Below, in pieces: positions 1-6,091 of a DNA stretch of 11,685 nt. How positions within the stretch are numbered: the stretch's first letter is position 1; each line of letters begins with the position of its first letter. Position numbers and translations under genes: made by a program. The notes under the pieces are model-generated. The model had not been told where the DNA came from. It did not search any database and was given only the letters and a program-made list of their open reading frames with translations. The stretch lies in assembly GCA_030043395.1 (NCBI GenBank), contig JASHXW010000316.1, positions 1 through 11,685 on the forward strand, written 5' to 3'. The stretch is from Streptosporangiaceae bacterium. GTDB lineage: Bacteria; Actinomycetota; Actinomycetes; Streptosporangiales; Streptosporangiaceae.

Positions 1-2
1 CC

Positions 3-668
3 TCCGCCGAGGCGCTGTACGAGTGGAACTATCCGCGCCAGCTCCTGGCGATCAGGCTCGCGGAAGCCAGGGGCGAGACTCCGCGTGAGGCCGACCTGTT
101 CAGCGACGAGTACCTGCTCGAGCGCCCGCTGCTGGCCGCGCTTGATCACCCTGGACCGCGTCCGGCGGTCCTGCTGATCGACGAGGTGGACCGAGGCGAC
201 GACGAGTTCGAGGCCTTCCTGTTCGAGCTCCTCGCCGAGGCCGCCGTCACGATTCCCGAGCTGGGAACACGGCGGGCGGCCTACCCGCCGGTGGTGGTGC
301 TGACCTCCAACCGGACCAGGGACCTGCATGACGCGCTGAAGCGCAGGTGCCTGTACCACTGGATCGACTACCCGGACGTGCGGCGGGTCGCAGCTATCAT
401 CCGCCGCAGGGTTCCGGCAGCCGCTGAGTCGCTGACCGCCCAGGTAGCCGCGGGAGTCGCCCGGTTGCGGGAGCTTGACCTGGCCAAGCCGCCGGGCATC
501 GCGGAGGCGATCAGCTGGGCGACCGCGCTGCGCGTGCTCGGTGCCACCGAGCTGGACGCGGCCACGGCGGAGCGAACCGCGGGCGCGGTCCTGAAGTACT
601 CCGAAGATCTCGCGCTGGCGCGGCGAACCGGATTCGCCGCGCTGATCGGCCAGGACAGCTCGGCCTGA
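3..668 (+). CDS. MoxR/CoxD-type AAA+ ATPase, 3' part (5' end outside window)
   Basis: Reading frame 3 is open from the left edge to the TGA at 666-668, giving the last 221 residues. Visible motifs are YEWNYPRQLL near the start (typical of CoxD-like MoxR ATPases just after the Walker A region), Walker B AVLLIDEVDR (about residues 55-64 of the fragment), a sensor-1 type VVVLTSN stretch, and LKRRCLYHWIDYP, which carries the arginine-finger region. Walker A itself lies off the left edge. MoxR ATPases act in the cytoplasm as ATP-driven chaperones that mature or insert cofactors into partner enzymes, usually with a VWA protein, and such a gene follows 75 bp downstream on the same strand. In CO-dehydrogenase (cox) loci this pair is CoxD/CoxE, but no molybdenum hydroxylase subunit is visible here, so the client is unknown. 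The family call is firm; the exact role is inferred. Confidence 0.9.
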   Translation, partial: SAEALYEWNYPRQLLAIRLAEARGETPREADLFSDEYLLERPLLAALDHPGPRPAVLLIDEVDRGDDEFEAFLFELLAEAAVTIPELGTRRAAYPPVVVLTSNRTRDLHDALKRRCLYHWIDYPDVRRVAAIIRRRVPAAAESLTAQVAAGVARLRELDLAKPPGIAEAISWATALRVLGATELDAATAERTAGAVLKYSEDLALARRTGFAALIGQDSSA

Positions 669-743
669 TGGCCGCAGGTTCAGCACAGCCAGCCCACGCT
701 GCGCAGCGCCGCGCGGGTTCCCGGCTGCCCCGGGCTGGCCGGC

Positions 744-1982
744 ATGGCTGACGACCTTGCCGAGATCAGCGCCCGGTTCGGCGCGGCGCTGCGGGTAGCC
801 GGGCTGCCCGTGGGGCCCGGCCGGTGCGAGCGGTTCGCCGCCGCCGTCACGGTGGCCAGGCCAGCCACGCGCGCGGCCCTGTACCAGTGCGCGCTGGCCA
901 CCCTGGTGTCGAGCAGGGACCAGGCGCTGATCCTGCGGGCGGTCTTCGACCAGGTCTTCAGCGACCTCGCGGAGCTTGGCGGGCCCGCTGCCGCCGTGAG
1001 CGCTCAGGTGACGGGGGCACTCGAGCCGCCGGACAGGTCGCCGGAAGACCTGCTCGCGCAGGCCGCCCAGGCGGCGCGGGCACACGCCGCACCACAGCCG
1101 GTGACTGCCCTGGCCGACGACGCCGAGCCAGCGGACGATGCCGAGGCAGCGGCCGAGGATCGTTACCTCGGAACTGCCGCCGAGCGGCTGGCAGGCAAGG
1201 ACTTCGCCGAGATGTCGGCAGAGGAGCTTTCCTTTGTCGCGCGCGCGATGCGCACGCTGACGCTCGCCGTGCCCGCCCGGACCTCCCGGCGCAGGCGACG
1301 TCGGCCGGAGGGCCGGCACATGGACATGCGCGCGACGCTGCGGCAGGCACGCCGCACGGGCGGTGATGCCTTCCGGCTGATCGGCCGCACCCCGGCCAGC
1401 AGGCCGCGGCGCCTCGTCGTGCTCTGCGACATCTCCGGCTCGATGGAGCCCTATGCCCGTGCCATGATCCAGCTGCTGTACTGCGCGGCAGGCGGGGCCA
1501 GCGCCGAGGTCTTCACGTTCGCCACCAGGCTCACCCGGCTCACGCCGGTGCTGCGCAAGACCGCACCGGGTCCGGCCCTGCAGATGGCCGGCCAGGCGGC
1601 GCCGGACTGGCTCGGCGGGACCAGGATCGGCGCAGCGCTGAAGGAGTTCAACGACCTCTACGGCCGCCGAGGCATGGCCCGTGGCGCGGTGGTGGTGATC
1701 ATCTCCGACGGCTGGGAGACCGGGGATCCCGAGCAGGTGCGCCGGGAGATGGAGCGGCTGTCGCTGGTCGCGTACAGGATCGTCTGGGTCAACCCCCGGA
1801 CCAAGAGCTCGACGTACCAGCCACTGGCGGGCGGCATGGCGGCCGCATGGCCGCACTGCGATGCCGTCGTCAGCGCGCACACTGTTGCAGCGCTCGACCG
1901 GCTGACCGCCGCGCTCGCAGACCCGGTACGACGGCGAGCACCTGTCCGCGTAGGCCCGGCCTGGGACCTATCGCATGATTAG
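744..1982 (+). CDS. CoxE-like von Willebrand factor type A (VWA) domain protein
   Basis: This 412-residue cytoplasmic protein has no signal peptide. The N-terminal half is helical and Ala-rich, with an acidic Ala/Asp linker at about 122-140. A basic RRRRRR patch at 182-187 precedes the conserved HMDMRATLRQARRTGG segment. The VWA domain runs from about 222 to 400 with a complete MIDAS: D229-x-S231-x-S233 in LCDISGSM, T293 in GGTRIG, and D322 in IISDGWETGD. This order (basic patch, MDMRATLR, VWA) is characteristic of the CoxE family. These proteins work with a MoxR ATPase, here the preceding gene, as a metal-dependent adaptor for enzyme maturation. ATG 744 was chosen because it is the only ATG between the preceding stop and the conserved region in this frame. 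No clear Shine-Dalgarno sequence is seen, so translation may depend on readthrough from the ATPase gene. The client enzyme is not in the window. Confidence 0.9.
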   Translation: MADDLAEISARFGAALRVAGLPVGPGRCERFAAAVTVARPATRAALYQCALATLVSSRDQALILRAVFDQVFSDLAELGGPAAAVSAQVTGALEPPDRSPEDLLAQAAQAARAHAAPQPVTALADDAEPADDAEAAAEDRYLGTAAERLAGKDFAEMSAEELSFVARAMRTLTLAVPARTSRRRRRRPEGRHMDMRATLRQARRTGGDAFRLIGRTPASRPRRLVVLCDISGSMEPYARAMIQLLYCAAGGASAEVFTFATRLTRLTPVLRKTAPGPALQMAGQAAPDWLGGTRIGAALKEFNDLYGRRGMARGAVVVIISDGWETGDPEQVRREMERLSLVAYRIVWVNPRTKSSTYQPLAGGMAAAWPHCDAVVSAHTVAALDRLTAALADPVRRRAPVRVGPAWDLSHD

Positions 1983-1998
1983 CTGATCTCCCGATCAG
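1983..1998 (+). terminator. Hairpin right after the VWA gene, candidate terminator
   Basis: CTGATC-TCCC-GATCAG forms a perfect 6-bp stem with a 4-nt loop, starting at the base after the TAG stop. A second small hairpin, CTGC-ATT-GCAG, follows at 2003-2013. There is no T-tract, which is common for actinobacterial terminators but weakens the call. It separates the VWA gene from the next gene 55 bp on. A weak -10-like TACAGT at 2015-2020 could start a separate transcript for that gene. Confidence 0.4.
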
Positions 1999-2053
1999 GC
2001 ACCTGCATTGCAGCTACAGTCGGTCCCTAGTCGCAAATCTTGGCGGATGGTGC

Positions 2054-3850
2054 ATGCAGGCAGTAATACTTACGGCGGGTCGTGGCAGGCGAATGGAGCC
2101 GCTCTCGCGCAGGTGCCACAAGGCACTGCTCGAGATCGGCGGCAGCACCATCCTCGGGCGGGCCATGGACAGCCTTCTGGCGGCTGGCGTGAGCCCGATC
2201 ACGATCGTCACCGGGTACCGCAGGCAGGACATCACCGCCTTCATAGCTGACAGGTACCCTGGCGTGCCCGTCCGGTTCGTGCACAACGAGCGATACGACG
2301 AGACCAACAACGTCGTCTCGCTCGCGATGGCGCTGGAGAGCCTGGACTACGAGGCCGACGTGATCCTGATCGAGTGCGACCTGCTGTTCGAGCAGCACGT
2401 CATCACCGAGCTGATCAGTCATCCGGGGCCGAACGTTGCCCTCGTCGATCACTACCGGACCGGGATGGACGGCACGGTCGTCGTCACCGACGGCGGGTAC
2501 GTGAGCCAGGTCTTCCCCACGACCAGCCAGGGCATGGACTTCAACTACAGCGGAATGCTCAAGACGCTGAACATCTACCGTTTCGGCTGGAGTTACTGCA
2601 CGGGGACGCTGCGCCCGATGGTGAGCGCCTACGCCAATCATGTCGACGCGAACTGCTACTACGAGCTGGTGCTCGGCATGCTCGCCAACATCCCCGCGCA
2701 CCGGATAGCCGCGCAGCTGGTCAGGGAGTCGGACTGGGTCGAAGTCGACGACCCGAACGACCTGGCGGTCGCTGAGTTCGCCTTCGACCCTGACCGGCGT
2801 CCCGGCCTGCTTGACCGCACCTTCGGCGGTCACTGGTCGCTTGACCTGCTGGACTTCTCGCTGCCGCGCAACGCCTACTTCCCGACGCAGGCGATGCACG
2901 CGGCGCTGCGGCACGCCCTGCCTGACGTGATCACCGGCTACGGGTCAGCGCAGCCAGTACTTGACGAGAAGGCTTCGTACTTCCTGCGCTGCGACGCCAG
3001 CAGGGTGCACCTGCTGGCTGGTGCCTCGCAGGTGTACCCGATGCTGCAGCAGCTGTACCGAGGTAAGCGAGTCGCGATCCCGGCGCCCACCTTCGGGGAG
3101 TACGTGCGGTGCTTCCCCGGGGCCAGTACTTACGACGACCGGCCGGGGATCGATACCGCGCAGATCGAATCGCGGGCCCGCGAGGCCGACTTGCTGGTCG
3201 TGGTCAACCCGAACAACCCGTCAGGCGCCACCGTGCCTACTGGGTTCATCCACGAGCTGGCGGTCCGCACGCCGGGGACGATGTTCCTGGTCGACGAGTC
3301 GTTCCTGCCATTCAGCGGGGAGCCGTCCCTGGTCGGGATGCTTGAGGCCGAGCCGTTGGGCAATGTCGCGGTCCTGACCAGCCTGGGCAAGGTACTCGGC
3401 GTGCCCGGGTTGCGCCTGGGCTACGTGTACACGGCGAATGCCGGCTTGCGGAGCGCACTGGGCGAGCTCATGCCCATCTGGGGGGTCAACTCGCTCGCGG
3501 AGTACTTCCTCGAGCTTGCCGTGAAGTTCCGCACCGAGCTTGACCGCTCCATCGCCTTGACAGTCGCGGAGCGGGCTCGGTTCGCTGGCTTGCTTGCCGA
3601 GCATCCGCTGGTAACCAGAGTGCACGACAGCGCGGCGAACTTCCTGCTCTGCGATCTCGCCGGACAAGACCAGGCAATGGCCGCGTGGCTGCGCGCCGAG
3701 TTGCTGGCCAGCGACCGGATCGAGATCAAGGACGTCTCGGGCAAGTACCCGGACAGGCGGCCGCGGATCAGGCTCGCGGTCCGCACCCAGGGCGATAACG
3801 ACCGGCTGCTGAAGGCGATGGCGCCGCTAGCAGAATGGCCGGCATCATGA
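2054..3850 (+). CDS. Bifunctional nucleotidyltransferase / PLP-dependent aminotransferase-fold enzyme (FrbH-like architecture)
   Basis: This 598-residue cytoplasmic protein is a two-domain fusion. Residues 1 to about 245 form a LicC/GlmU-type nucleotidyltransferase: LTAGRGRRM (6-14) is the nucleotide loop, K23 in HKALLEIGG the substrate loop, and D109 in IECDLLF plus D232 in WVEVDDPND the likely metal ligands. Residues from about 265 to 598 form a class I/II PLP fold nearest CobD/HisC: NPNNPSG (385-391), D414 in LVDESF, K446 in TSLGKVLG as the probable Schiff-base lysine, R454 in GLRLGY, and a C-terminal RIRLAVR. CobD decarboxylates phosphothreonine. FrbH of FR-900098 biosynthesis is a known cytidylyltransferase/PLP-decarboxylase fusion. 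With a LicD-type gene overlapping downstream, the likely product is a CDP-activated amino-alcohol phosphate or aminophosphonate; a transaminase making, for example, CDP-serinol is also possible. The domain calls are firm; the substrate is inferred. ATG 2054 starts directly at the conserved N-terminus. Confidence 0.88.
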   Translation: MQAVILTAGRGRRMEPLSRRCHKALLEIGGSTILGRAMDSLLAAGVSPITIVTGYRRQDITAFIADRYPGVPVRFVHNERYDETNNVVSLAMALESLDYEADVILIECDLLFEQHVITELISHPGPNVALVDHYRTGMDGTVVVTDGGYVSQVFPTTSQGMDFNYSGMLKTLNIYRFGWSYCTGTLRPMVSAYANHVDANCYYELVLGMLANIPAHRIAAQLVRESDWVEVDDPNDLAVAEFAFDPDRRPGLLDRTFGGHWSLDLLDFSLPRNAYFPTQAMHAALRHALPDVITGYGSAQPVLDEKASYFLRCDASRVHLLAGASQVYPMLQQLYRGKRVAIPAPTFGEYVRCFPGASTYDDRPGIDTAQIESRAREADLLVVVNPNNPSGATVPTGFIHELAVRTPGTMFLVDESFLPFSGEPSLVGMLEAEPLGNVAVLTSLGKVLGVPGLRLGYVYTANAGLRSALGELMPIWGVNSLAEYFLELAVKFRTELDRSIALTVAERARFAGLLAEHPLVTRVHDSAANFLLCDLAGQDQAMAAWLRAELLASDRIEIKDVSGKYPDRRPRIRLAVRTQGDNDRLLKAMAPLAEWPAS

Positions 3851-4590
3851 TCAAGGTCAGCGCGTTCCGGATGCGGCGGCTCGCTGTCGGCCGATTCGCC
3901 GAGGCGACCTGCCGGTTCCCGTCGGTCCGCTCGCGCCGCGTCGAGCGGTTCGCCGCTGACCTGCGCGACCTGCACGACGCGATCGCGGGGACCGAGCTCG
4001 ACGGGCATTACTGGGTCTGGGGCGGGCTGCTTCTTGGCTGGGCGCGGGAGGGCGCGATCTTGCCGCACGACTGCCTCGACGCGGACTTCGCGGTTGCCGA
4101 CGGCGACTTCGACCGCCTCGTCGGTGCCATGCCTGCCATCATGCGTGCCGGCTTCAAGCCCGATCGCCGCTTCGTCAACGACGCTGGCCAGGTGACCGAG
4201 CTGACGGTCACCCGCCGCGGCGCCAGGTTCGAGTTCTTCCGCATGTTCCCGGAGGACGGACGGCTGCGTTACCACTTGTATGACCTGAAGCTGACCGAGG
4301 TGACCGAGATCGAGGCCTGGCTGCCTGACCAGCCCACCGAGTCGTTCTCGTTCCTCGGCAGGACCTGGCTCAAGCACGCCGACCACGCACTCGAGTTGCG
4401 CACCACCTACGGCAACTGGGAAGTGCCCGACCCGTCCTGGTCCTACCTCGACGGCGACGACATCGTGGGCAAGCATCCGTCCAGGTACAACCACAACGAC
4501 TTCGACTGGACGGACCCGACCCGCGTCGAGGCACCGGACCAGGCCGCACGCTCCCGCGCGCGGACTACTTCGTCTGCTGCCAGATCTTGA
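3847..4590 (+). CDS. LicD/fukutin-family phosphotransferase
   Basis: The protein has 247 residues from ATG 3847, which overlaps the preceding stop as ATGA and suggests translational coupling; ATG 3835 in the same frame would add four residues. No clear Shine-Dalgarno precedes either. The LicD hallmark is present: VWGGLLLGWAREG (about 57-69), then an acidic pair in CLDADF (D78, D80) replacing the usual WDDDID, and a C-terminal YGNWEVPDP. Family members transfer a phospho-substituent such as phosphocholine from a CDP-activated donor to a glycan, at or near the cytoplasmic membrane. The overlapping upstream gene would supply the donor, a strong contextual fit. There is no signal peptide. The last 20 or so residues are Ser/Arg/Ala-rich without recognisable motifs and overlap the 3' end of the opposite GH16 gene by 26 bp. 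Acceptor and donor are not known from the sequence. Confidence 0.82.
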   Translation: MIKVSAFRMRRLAVGRFAEATCRFPSVRSRRVERFAADLRDLHDAIAGTELDGHYWVWGGLLLGWAREGAILPHDCLDADFAVADGDFDRLVGAMPAIMRAGFKPDRRFVNDAGQVTELTVTRRGARFEFFRMFPEDGRLRYHLYDLKLTEVTEIEAWLPDQPTESFSFLGRTWLKHADHALELRTTYGNWEVPDPSWSYLDGDDIVGKHPSRYNHNDFDWTDPTRVEAPDQAARSRARTTSSAARS

Positions 4591-5458
4591 CTGACTTGAC
4601 CCGCACCTCGCCGAAGCAGGTGCTCTTCGGGTGCTTGTAGTCAGCCAGGTTCATGATCAGGTACATCTTCTGATGCGGCGAGGCGTAGGCGGCGGTCATG
4701 ACCGCCTTCCCGTCGATGAACCAGGTGACCCTGTTCTTGGTCCAGGACAAGCTGTAGGTGTGCCAGCCGCTCTGCAGGAGGGAGTTCTCGGCCGGCGACA
4801 GGTGCACCTTCTGGCCATGGGCATGCGCCGGGTGGTAGTACACCCCAGTGAGCGGATAGGGCTCGCCCCAGTGCTCGACGAGGTCGATCTCGGGCGGCCA
4901 CTTCAGGTTGGCGGCGGCCAGCCAGATCGCCGACCACAAGCCGGCCCCCGCCGGCACCCAGGCAACGACTCGCACGTAGCCGTACTCGAATTTGAAACTG
5001 GGGTAACTGGTCACCATGCCAGAGCGGCAATAGTACGTCTTCGGCGCGCCGGTACTAGTAAATCCGTGCGTAATTTCGCGCTTCGCCGTCAGGTTGAGCA
5101 CACCGTCGGAGACGATGTCCTGCGTCGGCAAGTACCACTCGTACTCGTTGCTGTTGCCGAAGTTGGTGCAGCCCTTGGCGGGATCTGCCTGCCAGGGATA
5201 GCAGGTCCCCCAGATCTTGGTGTTCAGCTTCTTGCCGGGGAAACCCTGGCTGAAGACGCTCTTCCAGCCCTTACCCAGGGTAGGGACGTGCAGCAGGGTC
5301 AGCGGGTTCGGGAGCGGCTTGGGATAGCTGATCTGCTGGATCTTCCGCGGTTTCGGCTTACTTCCGGCTGGCGTATGCAGGCCCCAGCCGACCAGCCCGG
5401 ACACCACGACCAGCGCAGCGACCACGATGATCAGCCGTGGCTTAACCTGGGCCAGCAT
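4565..5458 (-). CDS. Secreted or membrane-anchored glycoside hydrolase family 16 protein
   Basis: The 297-residue protein starts at ATG 5458. This start was chosen because GAGGAG lies 7 bases upstream (5466-5471) and it opens directly on a signal/anchor: a short basic MLAQVKPR followed by a hydrophobic stretch at 9-25. A further 72 residues are open upstream but look non-coding. After a Pro/Lys linker (about 30-52) comes a GH16 lectin-like fold with the catalytic signature EIDLVE (nucleophile E190, D192, acid/base E195), preceded by GLWSAIWLAA, and with C-terminal SWTKNRVTWFIDG. All catalytic residues are present. GH16 enzymes cleave or transglycosylate beta-1,3/1,4-glucans or galactans outside the cell. 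No lipobox Cys is seen, so it may be cleaved or stay anchored. Some codons (ATT, TTT, ACT, AGT near 5056-5075) are unusually AT-rich for this window. Context suggests processing of the locus glycan; host-glycan degradation is an alternative. Confidence 0.9.
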   Translation of the reverse strand: MLAQVKPRLIIVVAALVVVSGLVGWGLHTPAGSKPKPRKIQQISYPKPLPNPLTLLHVPTLGKGWKSVFSQGFPGKKLNTKIWGTCYPWQADPAKGCTNFGNSNEYEWYLPTQDIVSDGVLNLTAKREITHGFTSTGAPKTYYCRSGMVTSYPSFKFEYGYVRVVAWVPAGAGLWSAIWLAAANLKWPPEIDLVEHWGEPYPLTGVYYHPAHAHGQKVHLSPAENSLLQSGWHTYSLSWTKNRVTWFIDGKAVMTAAYASPHQKMYLIMNLADYKHPKSTCFGEVRVKSVKIWQQTK

Positions 5459-5465
5459 CCTGTTG

Positions 5466-5471
5466 CTCCTC
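5466..5471 (-). promoter_or_regulatory. Ribosome binding site that fixes the GH16 start
   Basis: CTCCTC on the plus strand reads GAGGAG on the coding strand, 7 bases before ATG 5458. It is the clearest Shine-Dalgarno in the window and decides against the longer upstream ORF. Confidence 0.75.
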
Positions 5472-5500
5472 GGGGCGGCACGCGACGGCAGGACGGGCCG

Positions 5501-5534
5501 AGTGTAACAGCCCTGATCGTCGGCAATTGGCCGA
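5501..5534 (-). promoter_or_regulatory. Candidate GH16 promoter with overlapping palindromic operator
   Basis: On the minus strand TACACT (5501-5506) matches a -10 element about 42 bases before the GH16 start. No good -35 at 17 bp is present. Instead the expected -35 region lies in a perfect inverted repeat, TCGGC-AATTG-GCCGA (5520-5534), followed by the palindrome ATGCGCAT (5534-5541). A palindrome at -35 with a poor -35 hexamer suggests a regulated promoter with an operator or activator site. Inference only. Confidence 0.35.
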
Positions 5535-5614
5535 TGCGCATATCCACTTATGAGGTTGCTCTGTGTATAGGCATCGAGCCTGCGCATCCGGAGATTATTC
5601 GAGAGACTGGGACA

Positions 5615-6091
5615 ATGGGCGCCCCTGATAAGCCGGCTCGGCAGTCGGCTCAGCATGCGGAGGGGCAACTGCATGAGGTCGGCCAGCCCGGGGCGGAGCC
5701 CGAATCACAACTCTCCGATGCGCTGGACGTGCTCGCAGCCGCGTTGGCAGTCGGGCTGATCGTGCTGGTCGACACCGGGCACTCGGGGGCACCCCGCGCC
5801 CTGCTCGCGCTGGGCTTCGCGTTCTTCGTGCCAGGACGGGCAATCGTGACCAACTGGCGCCGGGTCGCAGGCTGGGCGCAAGCCACGCTGCCGATGATCC
5901 TCAGCATCGCCGTGCTCACCCTGGTGGCGACGACATTCCTGTGGGCGCACCTGTGGAACCCGATGACGCTGTTCCAGGCCGAGGCATGGCTCAGCCTCGC
6001 TGGGCTTGCTGTCGGCGGCGCACGCCGGCACCGGTGGCTGCCCCTGTCTGCCCGGCGGGCAGCACCCGGAGCGCAGGCGGGTGACGGTTGA
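5615..6091 (+). CDS. Small polytopic membrane protein of unknown function
   Basis: From ATG 5615 the protein has 158 residues. A hydrophilic N-terminus of about 35 residues is followed by three or four hydrophobic helices, at about 36-53, 61-79, 89-111 and possibly 117-134, with a basic, Ala-rich C-terminal tail. The frame stays open far upstream over the antisense of the GH16 gene, but that part has no membrane character and is a shadow. GAGAG a few bases upstream of 5615 is a weak ribosome site. The LGFAFFVPGRAIV segment recalls the membrane cores of some uncharacterised actinobacterial envelope proteins near glycosyltransferases, but I do not recognise a named family. It ends in a TTGA overlap with the glycosyltransferase gene, so the two are probably translated together and may act together at the membrane. 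Function is unknown. Confidence 0.7.
   Translation: MGAPDKPARQSAQHAEGQLHEVGQPGAEPESQLSDALDVLAAALAVGLIVLVDTGHSGAPRALLALGFAFFVPGRAIVTNWRRVAGWAQATLPMILSIAVLTLVATTFLWAHLWNPMTLFQAEAWLSLAGLAVGGARRHRWLPLSARRAAPGAQAGDG

Noticed and set aside
3421..4494. 357-residue minus-strand open frame, and a similar one at 2027-2914
   Set aside because: Both are antisense to the nucleotidyltransferase/PLP and LicD-type genes and contain no recognisable domain; they result from third-position GC bias.
5549..5580. Promoter-like TATAGG upstream of the small membrane protein gene
   Set aside because: No -35 at an acceptable distance and a poor -10 match, so not reported as a feature.
4631..5614. Long plus-strand open frame upstream of the small membrane protein
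   Set aside because: It runs antisense through the GH16 gene, which has catalytic motifs, a signal anchor and a strong ribosome site. The upstream translation has no domain or membrane character; only the part from ATG 5615 looks real.
5459..5674. 72-residue N-terminal extension of the GH16 protein
   Set aside because: The signal anchor and the GAGGAG ribosome site at 5466-5471 place the start at 5458; the extension would bury the signal sequence.
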